Source of the DNA: Arthrobacter sp. SLBN-100
Lineage (GTDB): Bacteria; Actinomycetota; Actinomycetes; Actinomycetales; Micrococcaceae
Length of the DNA: 64,000 nucleotides
Assembly: GCF_006715305.1 (NCBI RefSeq)
Contig: NZ_VFMY01000001.1
Coordinates: 4,216,001 to 4,280,000 of the forward strand
Reading direction: 5' to 3'
Shown: in pieces, positions 16,031 through 25,314 of the stretch
How the letters are laid out: each line of letters starts with the position of its first letter
How positions within the stretch are numbered: position 1 is the stretch's first letter
Position numbers and translations under genes: made by a program
The notes under the pieces: model-generated
The model's database searches: none
The model's input: the letters and a program-made list of their open reading frames with translations, nothing else
Told to the model about the DNA's origin: nothing

Positions 16031-17383
16031 CTATTCGAGGCGGCGCTGCCTGGTCTCGGGGGAGAAGAACGCCATCCACAGCACAGCAAGGAGCACCAGC
16101 CCTCCGGCCAGGGCAAAGGACGTGGCCAGGCCCAGCTCCGGCCAGAAGTAGTTCGCGAAGATGAGAGGACCGAAGCCGGCGCCCAGCCGGGAGAACGTTG
16201 ACGCCCAGCCGAAACCGGTGCCGCGCAGCTCGGTGGGGTAGAGCTCGGAGACGTAGGCGTAAAGAACCGGGATGGCCACCTGCACCACGAAGCCGAACAC
16301 CAGAAGCCAGAACACCGCAGCCGTGGGGATGTCAACCACGATGGCCACGATCACCAGGGTCAGCGCTGACAACGGACCGGTGATGGCGAGGATCCATTTG
16401 CGGCCCACCCGCTCCACCAGCAGGGCCGCGACAATAACGCCCAGAAGCCCGACGGCGGCCATGGACGCCGTGGTGACAAACGCCTTGTACTCCGCGAAGC
16501 CGGCGCCGATCAGGATCCGCGGCATCCACGTGAGCGACAGGTAGTAGACCAGCAGGATGGTGAAGAACAGGGACCAGGCGGCGGTGGTGATCTTCCAGTT
16601 GAACTGCCACACGAGGCGCAGCTGGTGCCAGGCACTGCCAGCCGAAAGCCGGGGCACTTCCTTGGCATCGGGCAGGCTGTAGGCGCGGGGTTCCGCCCCG
16701 GTTGCCGCCACCAGATCGTCAATGACCCTGGCTGCTTCCTCGCGCCGGCCCTTGCGGATCAGGAACAGCGGCGACTCCGGAACGCTCCTGCGGACCCAGA
16801 ACACCAGCAGTGCAGGCAGCACCATCACCAGCATGGTCAGCCGCCAGTCGCCGTACAGGGCCACGAGCCCGGCGGAGACAAAGCCGGCCAGGGCGGCTCC
16901 CACCGGCCACCAGCCGTCCATTGCCGTGAGGACCTTGCCGCGCTGCTTGCGTGGCGTGAACTCACCCACCAGGGCGTAGTCCACGGGAATACAGCCGCCC
17001 AGCCCGAAGCCGGCCAGGAACCGGAACATGCAGAACCAAATGAAGTCGGGGGAGAAGGCGCCCAGCACGGTGAAGAGGGAGAAGATCAGCAGGGTGGCCG
17101 TGAAGGCCTTCTTGCGCCCGATGGTGTCCGCGATGGTGCCCCATACAAAGGCGCCCAGGGCCATGCCGATCAGGTTGGCGGTTCCCACCCAGGCAACCTC
17201 ACCCGGGGCCAGGGCCCAGTGCGTGGAGAGCAACGGAATGAGGATGCCGTTGAGGGTGACATCCCAGGCGTCGAACATAAAACCGAGGCCGCCGATCACA
17301 AAAATCCTGCCCTGGACTCTCCATCGCCATGGCAGTTCCTGGACCACCTGTTCGCCGCTCGGCACAGTGGTGTAAGTATTCAT
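16031..17383 (-). CDS. MFS transporter, sugar-porter type
   Basis: 450 residues, 12 predicted helices, inner membrane. Landmarks are GFMFDAWDVTLNG in helix 1, the loop 2-3 motif GTIADTIGRKKAF, GFGLGGCIPVDYALVGEF in helix 4, RRSVPESPLFL (PESP signature) before the central loop, LVERVGRKW in loop 8-9 and VSELYPTELRGTGFG. These fit the metabolite:H+ symporter/sugar-porter group; the substrate cannot be told. The start is ATG 17383 (MNTYTTVPSG) behind AGGAGG; the longer open frame reaches into purH on the other strand and is rejected. Confidence 0.87.
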   Translation of the reverse strand: MNTYTTVPSGEQVVQELPWRWRVQGRIFVIGGLGFMFDAWDVTLNGILIPLLSTHWALAPGEVAWVGTANLIGMALGAFVWGTIADTIGRKKAFTATLLIFSLFTVLGAFSPDFIWFCMFRFLAGFGLGGCIPVDYALVGEFTPRKQRGKVLTAMDGWWPVGAALAGFVSAGLVALYGDWRLTMLVMVLPALLVFWVRRSVPESPLFLIRKGRREEAARVIDDLVAATGAEPRAYSLPDAKEVPRLSAGSAWHQLRLVWQFNWKITTAAWSLFFTILLVYYLSLTWMPRILIGAGFAEYKAFVTTASMAAVGLLGVIVAALLVERVGRKWILAITGPLSALTLVIVAIVVDIPTAAVFWLLVFGFVVQVAIPVLYAYVSELYPTELRGTGFGWASTFSRLGAGFGPLIFANYFWPELGLATSFALAGGLVLLAVLWMAFFSPETRQRRLE

Positions 17384-17524
17384 CGCAGCCTCCTGGAAGA
17401 ACTTTAGCCCGGCCCGCTGGCGTTCACACTTCCGCCTGCACGGGGGGCAAACTGCACTTCGCGATAAACTGGCCGTATCCCCACCAACCGCGGCACTGTT
17501 CCGCGAGATAAGACGGAGACATTT

Positions 17525-19210
17525 GTGAGCTTCACGCAGCATGAGCGCATATCCATTGACCGTGTTCCCATCCGCCGGGCCCTGATCTCGGTTTACGACA
17601 AGTCCGGTCTGGAGGAGCTCGCCCAGGGCCTGCATGCAGCGGGTGTGAAGCTGGTATCCACCGGATCCACGGCCAAGAAGATCGCCGCCGCCGGCATTCC
17701 CGTCCAGGAGGTCGAGGAAGTCACCGGCTCACCCGAGATGCTGGACGGCCGCGTGAAGACGCTGCACCCGCGCGTGCACGGCGGCATTCTCGCTGACCGC
17801 CGTGTCGCGGCGCATATGGAAACGCTCACCAACATGCAGATCGAGCCTTTCGACCTGGTGGTGGTGAACCTCTACCCGTTCGTCGAGACCGTGAAGTCCG
17901 GCGCTGCCCAGGATGATGTTGTGGAGCAGATCGACATCGGAGGCCCCGCCATGGTGCGCTCCGCAGCGAAGAACCACGCCGCCGTCGCCATTGTGGTGGA
18001 CCCCTCCTTCTACAGCGAGGTGGTTACCGCTGCCGCTGAGGGCGGCTTTGACCTGAAGACCCGACGCCGGCTGGCTGCCAAGGCGTTCGCCCACACCGCG
18101 TCCTACGACAATGCCGTGGCCACCTGGACCGCGAGCCAGTTCCTGGATGAAGACGGGGACGGCATCATCGACTGGCCCGCCTACGCCGGCCTTTCGCTCG
18201 AGCGCTCCGAGGTGCTGCGCTACGGCGAGAACCCGCACCAGCAGGCGGCCCTCTACGTTGACAAGGCTGCACCGGCGGGCATCGCGCAGGCCGATCAGCT
18301 GCACGGCAAGGCCATGAGCTACAACAACTTTGTGGACGCCGACGCGGCACTGCGGGCCGCCTACGACTTCAGCGGGCCTGCCGTCGCGATCATCAAGCAC
18401 GCCAACCCCTGCGGCGTAGCCGTGGGCGCTGCAGATGCTGCCGACCCCATCGCCGACGCCCACGCCAAGGCGCACGCCTGCGATCCCGTCTCGGCTTTCG
18501 GCGGTGTCATCGCCGCGAACCGCACCGTGACCGCCGGCATGGCCAACACGGTGAAGGACATCTTCACAGAGGTTGTCATCGCTCCGGGCTTCGAACCCGA
18601 GGCAGTGGAGATCCTGTCCAAGAAGAAGAACATCCGCCTGCTCGCCCTTCCGGACGGCTACGGCCGCTACCCCACGGAGATCCGCCAGGTTTCCGGCGGC
18701 GTCCTGGTCCAGGCCAGCGACAAGGTTGATGCCGACGGCGACAACCCCGCCAACTGGACCCTGGCCGCTGGCGAGGCCGCCGACGAAAAGACCCTCGCGG
18801 ACCTGGCCTTCGCCTGGACCGCCTGCCGCGCCGCCAAGTCCAACGCCATCCTGCTTGCCCAGGACGGCGCTGCCGTGGGCATCGGCATGGGGCAGGTCAA
18901 CCGCCTGGATTCCTGCCGCCTGGCCGTTGAGCGCGCCAACACGCTTGGCGTGAAGGTAGAGTCCGACGTCGAAGGTGCCGGCGGTGCCGGCAACACCGAT
19001 GCGAGCGGGGCACCCCAGCGGGCCCGGGGCGCCGTGGCGGCTTCCGACGCGTTCTTCCCGTTCGCCGACGGCCTGCAGATCCTGATCGACGCCGGTGTCC
19101 GCGCCGTCGTCCAGCCCGGCGGCTCGGTCCGGGATGAGGAAGTCATCGCGGCAGCCAACGCGGCCGGCATCACCATGTACTTCACAGGTGCACGCCACTT
19201 CTTCCACTAG
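17525..19210 (+). CDS. purH: Bifunctional AICAR transformylase/IMP cyclohydrolase
   Basis: 561 residues. Catalyses the last two steps of IMP synthesis. The N-terminal IMP cyclohydrolase domain (about 1-205) has [40 protein letters not shown] and [15 protein letters not shown]. The C-terminal transformylase domain has [12 protein letters not shown] (catalytic Lys-His) and the [28 protein letters not shown] end. A roughly 20-residue Gly/Ala-rich insert (about 480-500) before [11 protein letters not shown] looks like a lineage-specific loop. The start is GTG 17525 with GACGGAGAC upstream. The stop is followed at once by a 57-bp tandem repeat array. Confidence 0.95.
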   Translation: MSFTQHERISIDRVPIRRALISVYDKSGLEELAQGLHAAGVKLVSTGSTAKKIAAAGIPVQEVEEVTGSPEMLDGRVKTLHPRVHGGILADRRVAAHMETLTNMQIEPFDLVVVNLYPFVETVKSGAAQDDVVEQIDIGGPAMVRSAAKNHAAVAIVVDPSFYSEVVTAAAEGGFDLKTRRRLAAKAFAHTASYDNAVATWTASQFLDEDGDGIIDWPAYAGLSLERSEVLRYGENPHQQAALYVDKAAPAGIAQADQLHGKAMSYNNFVDADAALRAAYDFSGPAVAIIKHANPCGVAVGAADAADPIADAHAKAHACDPVSAFGGVIAANRTVTAGMANTVKDIFTEVVIAPGFEPEAVEILSKKKNIRLLALPDGYGRYPTEIRQVSGGVLVQASDKVDADGDNPANWTLAAGEAADEKTLADLAFAWTACRAAKSNAILLAQDGAAVGIGMGQVNRLDSCRLAVERANTLGVKVESDVEGAGGAGNTDASGAPQRARGAVAASDAFFPFADGLQILIDAGVRAVVQPGGSVRDEEVIAAANAAGITMYFTGARHFFH

Positions 19211-19213
19211 TCC

Positions 19214-19440
19214 CCAGCGGCTCCCTAACCTCGCAAGCTCGGCCAGGGAACCCTGCCGGCGTGGGCCCACCCAGCGGCTCCCTAACCTCGCAAGCTCGGC
19301 CAGGGAACCCTGCCGGCGTGGGCCCACCCAGCGGCTCCCTAACCGCGCAAGCTCGGCCAGGGAACCCTGCCGGCGTGGGCCCACCCAGCGGCTCCCTAAC
19401 CGCGCAGGCCCCCACCGGCTCCCTGCCGGCGTGGGCCCAC
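19214..19440. repeat. 57-bp tandem repeat array after purH
   Basis: Three head-to-tail 57-bp units (19214-19270, 19271-19327, 19328-19384) and a diverged fourth of 56 bp (19385-19440). The three differ by a single base (CTCGC in units 1-2, CGCGC in unit 3); unit 4 has lost the CAAGCTCGGCCAGGG part. Each begins CCAGCGGCTCCCTAACC and ends GGCGTGGGCCCAC. The array lies between the purH stop and its terminator, so it would be transcribed as 3' untranslated RNA. Confidence 0.92.
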
Positions 19441-19443
19441 AAA

Positions 19444-19483
19444 CGACGGCGCCTGTCCCCTTCACAGGGGACAGGCGCCGTCG
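19444..19483 (+). terminator. Terminator of purH
   Basis: A perfect 17-bp stem with 6-nt loop (arms 19444-19460 and 19467-19483, beginning CGACGGCGCCTGT). No T-run follows. The same CGACGGCG seed recurs in hairpins at 51121 and 63855. Confidence 0.7.
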
Positions 19484-19495
19484 TGATGTGCTGGT

Positions 19496-19669
19496 TTAGT
19501 CCTGGTCAGCTGGAGGCGGGCCGTTCTCCGGAAGCCGAAGCTCCCGGGGCCTGGCCTCTGCCATTCGCTCCTCTGTCCAGTACTCGAGGATCTCCTCGTG
19601 CGTCTGGCTCAGTTCAGCGTGGCTGACAGCATCCTCGCCGGACGGTTTTTCGCTAGGACTTTGCTGCAC
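19496..19669 (-). CDS. Small 57-aa ORF coupled to the serine protease gene
   Basis: A short minus-strand frame starts at GTG 19669, inside the last codons of the protease gene (stop 19653-19655), and ends at TAA 19496-19498. The peptide is acidic and contains ILEYWTEERMAEARPRELRLPENG, then PPPADQD. The YWTEERM block resembles YWTADKM at the pro-region/mature boundary of the protease just upstream, a pattern (YWTPERM) common there in actinobacterial secreted proteases. There is no signal peptide. It may be a real coupled gene or a relic of a second protease copy; function unknown. Confidence 0.45.
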   Translation of the reverse strand: MQQSPSEKPSGEDAVSHAELSQTHEEILEYWTEERMAEARPRELRLPENGPPPADQD

Positions 19670-20612
19670 TGGCGTAGGTCTGCTGTATGACGTCGCCCCA
19701 GTACGGGCCGTACATTACGACCGAGCCGTTGTAGCCGTAGCTGTTGATCGAGTTCTGAAGGCCCGTGGCACTGGTGCCGATGAACCAGGGCCCGCCGGAA
19801 GAACCGCCGTTCATGTCGCAGGGGATGCCCTGGGTTCCGAACTGGTTCCTGGTATCATCGGTGGCCGTTCCGGTGCAGCTCTTGAGGGTCTGCCCGTTGA
19901 ACGGCGAGGCAGCGGGGTAGCCGAAGATCTTGTAGGTCAGGCCGCGTGCCTGGTTAAAGGCCACGCCCGAACCGCCCACGACGTCGGTCAGGGTCTGCTT
20001 GTTGAGCCGGTTCATGACGGCGAAACCGGTGTCGTAGGCCATGTTCCCTTCGGCGCTCCATTGGGTGGGTGCGTGGAGGGACGAGGCAGTCCACTTGCCG
20101 TAGGGTGCGGTGCCGTTCTCATATGCCGGAATAAACACAAAGTTGGTGGCGAAGGCGCCCGGGCCTTCGTTGAGGCAGTGTCCGGCCGTAGCGACAGTGC
20201 TCTCGTTGGCCGATGACACGGCGTTGCCGGAGCAGACGTAATTTGAACCGCCAAGGGTGAAGAACACCTTGCCGATGTGCTTGACCGGGGCTTCGCTGGC
20301 GGCGATGGTCTGCTTGCCCCTGGTGGGCTTCACCTGGGTCTCCTTGCCCTTTTCCACAGTGGCGCTGGACCGGTTGCCGCGTTCCAGGGCCTTGCCGGCC
20401 AGGATATCGCCGGGGATCGCGCTGCGCATCTTATCTGCCGTCCAGTAATCGGCCGCGCCGGTGCCGTCAACGGTAATGCTGGCGACAGAAGGGTCCTTCT
20501 TGTCCTCGGCAGCCGCCGGCGCGGCGGTGGCTCCGCCGGCTGCGCCGAGTGCCAGAACGGCAGCTGCTGAGAGGCTCAGGAGGCCCGTGGCCAGAGACCT
20601 GGTGCGTGTCAT
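19653..20612 (-). CDS. Secreted trypsin/glutamyl-endopeptidase-like serine protease
   Basis: 319 residues. Sec signal peptide at 1-33 (MTRTRSLATG then an Ala/Leu core, cleaved near ATAAPAAA), a pro-region to about 110 containing DYWTADKMRSAIPGDI, then a chymotrypsin-fold protease. The triad is visible: His145 in TAGHC, Asp194 in AYDTGFAV and Ser272 in NGGSSGGPW. Two Cys pairs (Cys127/Cys146 and Cys246/Cys265) fit the usual disulfides. ATG 20612 is chosen because the signal peptide begins there; the longer open frame has no signal. A promoter lies about 55 nt upstream. Likely a scavenging exoprotease. Confidence 0.87.
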   Translation of the reverse strand: MTRTRSLATGLLSLSAAAVLALGAAGGATAAPAAAEDKKDPSVASITVDGTGAADYWTADKMRSAIPGDILAGKALERGNRSSATVEKGKETQVKPTRGKQTIAASEAPVKHIGKVFFTLGGSNYVCSGNAVSSANESTVATAGHCLNEGPGAFATNFVFIPAYENGTAPYGKWTASSLHAPTQWSAEGNMAYDTGFAVMNRLNKQTLTDVVGGSGVAFNQARGLTYKIFGYPAASPFNGQTLKSCTGTATDDTRNQFGTQGIPCDMNGGSSGGPWFIGTSATGLQNSINSYGYNGSVVMYGPYWGDVIQQTYASAAKS

Positions 20613-20944
20613 TGTCGTCCTGTCTGAAACGGGGTATCGGCCCCGGCATGGGCCGGAGTGTGATCTAGCGAATTTATCCTCACATGACAAGTATGTAAAT
20701 AGTAGTGACCTGTAATGTATGGCCTCCGGAGTGAGGGCGGTGCAGCTTGACGGGCAAAAGTGCGAGGGCCGCCGGGCGCCCGGGCGCGTGCCGGCGTCGT
20801 CCTTTTTCCATCGCTGTAATCCTGCGTGCCGGCGGGTAACCGAAGGGCTCCGGTAGGGCTCAAACCGGTGTCCTCGGGTAAGTTGTACATGGTGAAATAG
20901 ACCGGATTTCATAACCAAGCCGACCCACAGGGAGACGCCCGCGC
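20613..20944. other. Divergent intergenic region, protease promoter and icd leader
   Basis: 332 bp between divergent genes. It carries the protease promoter at 20671-20699 and, near the other end, the GGGAG ribosome binding site of icd (20931-20935). The middle (about 20720-20860) is GC-rich with no open frame that looks coding on either strand. No confident icd promoter is seen; TTGTAC near 20883 is a weak -35 candidate. Confidence 0.5.
20671..20699 (-). promoter_or_regulatory. Promoter of the secreted protease gene
   Basis: On the minus strand TTTACA (20694-20699), a 17-nt spacer and TAAATT (20671-20676) form a good vegetative-type promoter. The transcript would start near 20664, giving a leader of about 50 nt. 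Confidence 0.65.
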
Positions 20945-23164
20945 ATGTCCAAGATTATCTACACCCACACCGACGAAGCGCCGATGCTGGCTACCTATTC
21001 GTTCCTGCCCATCATCGAGGCGTTCGCCTCGACAGCAGGTGTGGAGGTGGAGACCCGCGACATCTCGCTCGCCGGCCGCATCATCGCCGTTTTCGGTGAC
21101 TACCTGACCCCCGAGCAGCAGATCGGTGACGCCCTTGCTGAACTCGGTGAACTGGCGAAGACGCCGGAAGCCAACATCATCAAGCTGCCCAACATCAGCG
21201 CCTCCATTCCGCAGCTGAAGGCCGCCATCGCAGAGCTGCAGGCCCAGGGCTACGCGCTGCCGGACTACCCGGACAACCCCTCCTCCGACGAGGAAACGGC
21301 CATCCGCTCCCGCTACGACAAGATCAAGGGCTCCGCCGTGAACCCCGTCCTGCGTGAGGGCAACTCGGACCGCCGCGCACCCCTGTCCGTGAAGAATTAC
21401 GCACGCCAGAACCCGCACTCCATGGGCGCCTGGACCCCGGAGTCCAAGACCAACGTGGCCACTATGGGCAAGGACGACTTCCGCTCGAACGAGAAGTCCG
21501 TGGTTATCGAGTCCGAGGGCACCATCGCCATCCAGCTGGTCCGCGAAGACGGTTCCGTGAAGGTCCTGAAGAAGGCCTTCCCGGTCCTGGCCGGCGAGGT
21601 CATCGACGGCACCGTGATGCGCGCCGCCGCCCTGGATGAATTCCTGGCGGCCCAGGTGGCCCGCGCCAAGGAAGAGGGCGTGCTGTTCTCCGCCCACCTC
21701 AAGGCCACCATGATGAAGGTTTCGGACCCCATCATCTTCGGCCACGTGGTCAAGGCCTACTTCTCCGAACTCTTTGAGACTTACGGCAAGCAGCTCGCAG
21801 CCGCCGGCATCAGCCCCAACAACGGGCTGGCAGCCATTCTGAGCAGCCTCGAGGACCTGCCGGAGGACGTCCGCGAAGGCGTCCAGAACCTCATCAAGAA
21901 GGGCCTCGAAGAGGGCCCCGCCCTGGCCATGGTGGACTCCGACAAGGGCATCACCACCCTGAACGTCCCCAGCGACGTCATCGTCGACGCGTCCATGCCC
22001 GCCATGATCCGCAGCTCCGGCCACATGTGGGGCCCGGACGGCAAGGAAGCGGACACCCTCGCCGTGCTGCCGGACAGCTCCTACGCCGGTATCTACCAGG
22101 TGGTCCTCGATGACTGCCGCGCCAACGGCGCCTACGACCCCACCACCATGGGCACCGTGCCGAACGTGGGCCTCATGGCCCAGGCCGCCGAAGAATACGG
22201 CAGCCACGACAAGACGTTCGAAATCCAGGAAGCCGGCACGGTGCAGATCGTGGACGGCTCAGGAAACGTCCTGATCGAACACCAGGTTTCCGAGGGCGAT
22301 ATCTGGCGCGCCTGCCAGACCAAGGACCTGCCCATCCGCGACTGGGTCAAGCTGGCTGTCACCCGCGCCCGCGCCTCCCAGACCCCGGCCGTGTTCTGGC
22401 TGGACGAGGAACGCGCGCACGACGCCAACCTCATCGCCAAGGTCAACGAGTACCTCAAGGACCACGACACCGAGGGCCTGGACATCCGCATCATGTCCCC
22501 GGTCAAGGCAATCGCGTTCACCCTGGAGCGCATCCGCAAGGGTGAGGACACCATCTCGGTATCCGGCAACGTCCTGCGCGACTACCTCACGGACCTGTTC
22601 CCCATCCTCGAGCTGGGCACCAGCGCCAAGATGCTGTCCGTCGTTCCGCTGATGAATGGCGGCGGGCTCTTCGAAACCGGCGCCGGCGGATCCGCCCCGA
22701 AGCACGTCCAGCAGCTGCTCAAGGAAAACCACCTGCGCTGGGACAGCCTGGGTGAATTCCTGGCCCTGGCCGTCAGCTTCGAACACCTGGCCACCACCAC
22801 GGGCAACGCCCGCGCCCAGGTCCTGGCCGACACCCTGGACCGCGCCACCGGCACCTTCCTGCTGGAGAACAAGTCCCCGAGCCGCCGTGCCGGTGAACTG
22901 GACAACCGCGGCAGCCACTACTTCCTGGCCCGCTACTGGGCCGAAGAGCTGGCCAAGCAGACGGACGACGCCGAGCTGGCCGCCGCGTTCAGCTCCGTCG
23001 CCAATGAGCTGTCCTCCAAGGAAGAGACGATCGTGGGCGAGCTCGCCGAGGTGCAGGGCTCACCGGTGGACATCGGAGGCTACTACCACCCGGACGACGC
23101 GAAGGCTTCCTCCGTGATGCGTCCGTCCGCCACGCTGAACAAGGTGCTCTCCACCCTGAGCTAG
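20945..23164 (+). CDS. icd: Monomeric NADP-dependent isocitrate dehydrogenase
   Basis: 739 residues, the size of the single-chain (type II) enzyme rather than the roughly 400-residue dimeric form. It oxidises isocitrate to 2-oxoglutarate in the TCA cycle and makes NADPH. Family hallmarks are the start [84 protein letters not shown] and the C-terminal [24 protein letters not shown] 20945 follows GGGAG. It ends in a strong 17-bp terminator. Confidence 0.96.
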   Translation: MSKIIYTHTDEAPMLATYSFLPIIEAFASTAGVEVETRDISLAGRIIAVFGDYLTPEQQIGDALAELGELAKTPEANIIKLPNISASIPQLKAAIAELQAQGYALPDYPDNPSSDEETAIRSRYDKIKGSAVNPVLREGNSDRRAPLSVKNYARQNPHSMGAWTPESKTNVATMGKDDFRSNEKSVVIESEGTIAIQLVREDGSVKVLKKAFPVLAGEVIDGTVMRAAALDEFLAAQVARAKEEGVLFSAHLKATMMKVSDPIIFGHVVKAYFSELFETYGKQLAAAGISPNNGLAAILSSLEDLPEDVREGVQNLIKKGLEEGPALAMVDSDKGITTLNVPSDVIVDASMPAMIRSSGHMWGPDGKEADTLAVLPDSSYAGIYQVVLDDCRANGAYDPTTMGTVPNVGLMAQAAEEYGSHDKTFEIQEAGTVQIVDGSGNVLIEHQVSEGDIWRACQTKDLPIRDWVKLAVTRARASQTPAVFWLDEERAHDANLIAKVNEYLKDHDTEGLDIRIMSPVKAIAFTLERIRKGEDTISVSGNVLRDYLTDLFPILELGTSAKMLSVVPLMNGGGLFETGAGGSAPKHVQQLLKENHLRWDSLGEFLALAVSFEHLATTTGNARAQVLADTLDRATGTFLLENKSPSRRAGELDNRGSHYFLARYWAEELAKQTDDAELAAAFSSVANELSSKEETIVGELAEVQGSPVDIGGYYHPDDAKASSVMRPSATLNKVLSTLS

Positions 23165-23199
23165 GGCTGGGGCAGCCTGCCTTCTGAATAGGCAACGCC

Positions 23200-23237
23200 A
23201 AGAGGCGGTGCCCCGGATGTCCGGGGCACCGCCTCTT
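23200..23237 (+). terminator. Terminator of icd
   Basis: A perfect 17-bp stem with a 4-nt ATGT loop; arms AAGAGGCGGTGCCCCGG and CCGGGGCACCGCCTCTT, the latter followed by CGTCGTTT. It starts 36 nt after the icd stop and also faces the convergent lipoprotein gene. Confidence 0.85.
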
Positions 23238-23312
23238 CGTCGTTTGGCTGGGACTCCGCGTGCCTACGCTGCTGCCGACCCGCCGTCGTGCGCCTTTCTG
23301 CAGCGCCCCATC

Positions 23313-23804
23313 CTAGTCCTTGCCTTTGCCCTCGTTGCCCTTCTTGGTGTCACTGTTGCCGGTGGCCGGAGCTGGTGCCGGGGCAGGCGTCTGAGCAGCA
23401 CCCTGTGCAGCCTCTTGGGCGACCTGGGCAGTAGCGGTCTCCTCAGCGATCCGCGCCTCTTCCGCTGCCTTGGCCGCCGCCGCCGCCGCCTCGTTAAGGT
23501 CGGCGCGGACGGCCGCGGCGATGGTAGTGATGGTTTGCCGCCGTTCCTCGGAAACCTCGCCCTTGCTTTGCGCAGCCGCCAGATCAGCCTCAAGGTTTTC
23601 CAGGCCTTTCAGTGCCGCGGCGGGATCGTTCCTTGAGGAGGCTTCGCTCACCTCAAGGACGCGTGCCTGAAGTTGCCGGGCAGCGCCGGGCTGCAGCCCG
23701 GCGTCGGTGGTGCCGCAGCCGGCCAGCACCCCGGCGGCCAGCACAGACGCCGTCCAGGCCACTGCCCGCGACTGCCGCGAACCCCGGGTGTTCGTCAGGC
23801 TCAT
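23313..23804 (-). CDS. Small Ala-rich lipoprotein
   Basis: 163 residues. Signal peptide with lipobox LAGC (Cys at about residue 30). The mature part is largely helical: a segment at 45-85 with heptad-like spacing (VLEVSEASSRNDPAAALKGLENLEADLAAA reads as two helices), then an Ala/Glu-rich helix (LNEAAAAAAKAAEEARIAEE), and a Pro/Ala and charged tail (NEGKGKD). No enzymatic motif. It overlaps the upstream kinase gene by 4 bp (ATGA), so the two are translationally coupled and the lipoprotein may be a partner of the kinase. Confidence 0.75.
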   Translation of the reverse strand: MSLTNTRGSRQSRAVAWTASVLAAGVLAGCGTTDAGLQPGAARQLQARVLEVSEASSRNDPAAALKGLENLEADLAAAQSKGEVSEERRQTITTIAAAVRADLNEAAAAAAKAAEEARIAEETATAQVAQEAAQGAAQTPAPAPAPATGNSDTKKGNEGKGKD

Positions 23805-25024
23805 GGCTCCACGCTTTTCTGCAGTTCCTCCAGATGGTCGCCCAAGAGGCCTGTCACCGTTGGGTAAGGCACGACGTCGGGGGTGGACTGGGCGGAGAGG
23901 CTCACCAGCACGGCCGCTACAGCAGCCGCCAACACCACGATCCCCAGAAGCACCAACAGCCAGATCCGCTTGCGTGGGGACCTGGCGGACATCTTCTTTC
24001 TGGACTGTTTGCCTTTGTACTCCGGTCCCGGGAGCGCAGAAGAGGATTCGTCGCTTGGCTCCGCTGCTTCACGGAGTTCCTCCACCGATTCCTCGGCAGT
24101 GATCGAAGGAGGGTGGAACGGCATGGCCGGCAGGACCCGCGTGGTTTCGGGAACGAGCTCTCCCGGCGTGGACGCGGGCGAAACCAGTGCCTGCCGCAGG
24201 GCAGTCTCGATGTCCGCTGCGGCGGGACGTTCCAGCGGCTCAATCGCCGTCATGGAGTGGATCAAATCGGTCCACTCCTGGGGCAGATCCTCGGGAATCT
24301 CGGGTGCACGGTGCAGACGGGCCACTGCCGACTCCACGGCGCCGCCCGGGTATTCAACGGTGCCCTTGATGCACTCCAGCAGCACGAGTCCCAGCGAATA
24401 GACGTCCGAGGCGGGGGAGAGCGGCTTGCCCAGGGCCTGCTCAGGGCTGAGATAAGCGGCCGTGCCCACCATGGTTCCCGTGGCGGTCAGCCGGGTTGCG
24501 TCCGCGATCCTGGCGATGCCGAAGTCCGTGAGTTTGGGGCGCAGCGGCTCGCCCGGCCGGATCTGTACCAGCAGGATGTTGGCAGGCTTGATGTCCCGGT
24601 GGATGATGCCCAGTCCGTGGACGTAGGCCAGGGCATCGGCGACGCCGGCCCCGATCACCGAGAGTTCCTCCAGGGGGACGCGGCTGTGCCGGATCCGGGT
24701 CCGGAGGTCCTGGCCCTCCACCAATTCCATGGTGAGGAAGGGCCTGGGCTCGTCGGGAATCCGGTTGTCGATGCCGGCGTCAAAGAGTGTCACCAGACCG
24801 GGGTGGTTAAGGGTGGCCAGAAGCTGGATTTCCGCTTCCTGGCGCTTCAGTTCATCTGCGTCCGGTGCCTGCGGGGCGAAGAGCTTCAGGGCGACATCGC
24901 GGCCCAGTTTCTCGTCCCGGGCACAATAGACCGATGACATCCCGCCGCGGCCAATAACCTCACCCAACCGATAACGTCCGCCGACCACTTCATTCTTGAT
25001 GGAGCTAGGCGATTCCGCCACCAT
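23801..25024 (-). CDS. Transmembrane Ser/Thr protein kinase
   Basis: 407 residues. Eukaryote-like (Hanks) kinase domain at about 17-280: glycine loop GRGGMSSVY, VALKLF lysine, catalytic IIHRDIKPANILL, magnesium-binding LTDFGIARI, TMVGTAAYLSPEQ in the activation segment and SDVYSLGLVLLE. A basic juxtamembrane stretch (KGKQSRKKMSARSPRKR) precedes one transmembrane helix (about 350-375) and a short 35-residue external tail without PASTA repeats, so it does not resemble PknB in its sensor. The start is ATG 25024 with GGGAGG upstream. It is followed in the same operon by a lipoprotein gene. Confidence 0.88.
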   Translation of the reverse strand: MVAESPSSIKNEVVGGRYRLGEVIGRGGMSSVYCARDEKLGRDVALKLFAPQAPDADELKRQEAEIQLLATLNHPGLVTLFDAGIDNRIPDEPRPFLTMELVEGQDLRTRIRHSRVPLEELSVIGAGVADALAYVHGLGIIHRDIKPANILLVQIRPGEPLRPKLTDFGIARIADATRLTATGTMVGTAAYLSPEQALGKPLSPASDVYSLGLVLLECIKGTVEYPGGAVESAVARLHRAPEIPEDLPQEWTDLIHSMTAIEPLERPAAADIETALRQALVSPASTPGELVPETTRVLPAMPFHPPSITAEESVEELREAAEPSDESSSALPGPEYKGKQSRKKMSARSPRKRIWLLVLLGIVVLAAAVAAVLVSLSAQSTPDVVPYPTVTGLLGDHLEELQKSVEP

Positions 25025-25130
25025 ACCGTTCCTCCCGGTGCGCTGCGGCACTGTCGTACCTCAAATTATACGGGGGTGGAGCAGTACGAGGTCGGGCTTT
25101 GTTCTAGCATTGGGGGACATGCCGACGGCC

Positions 25131-25159
25131 CGGCGGCGAACCTCTAGCTTTCGCCGCCG
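25131..25159. terminator. Hairpin between surface-protein and kinase genes
   Basis: CGGCGGCGAA and TTCGCCGCCG form a 10-bp stem with a 9-nt loop. It lies in the 290-bp region 25025-25314, which otherwise shows no gene. It lies downstream of the surface-protein gene on the minus strand and could end that transcript. Confidence 0.5.
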
Positions 25160-25314
25160 GACCACCGGCCACAAGGACATGTGTGCTGATGACATGTTTG
25201 CGTGAAATTGCAGTGTTTTTGTCTTGTGTTTTGCGGGGTCCTCCTTTCCCTCAGCCTGCTTGCAGCTGCCGCTTCAGGCGCTTGGTGCAGGCACGGTCAA
25301 CAAGCGTCGGGCGC

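Noticed and set aside
19214..19440. CRISPR array
   Set aside because: Units are contiguous repeats with no unique spacers and no cas genes. The 32-bp array at 28952 fails for the same reason.
17729..19465. 578-codon minus-strand frame over purH and the 57-bp repeats
   Set aside because: Antisense shadow kept open by third-position GC; no recognisable domain.
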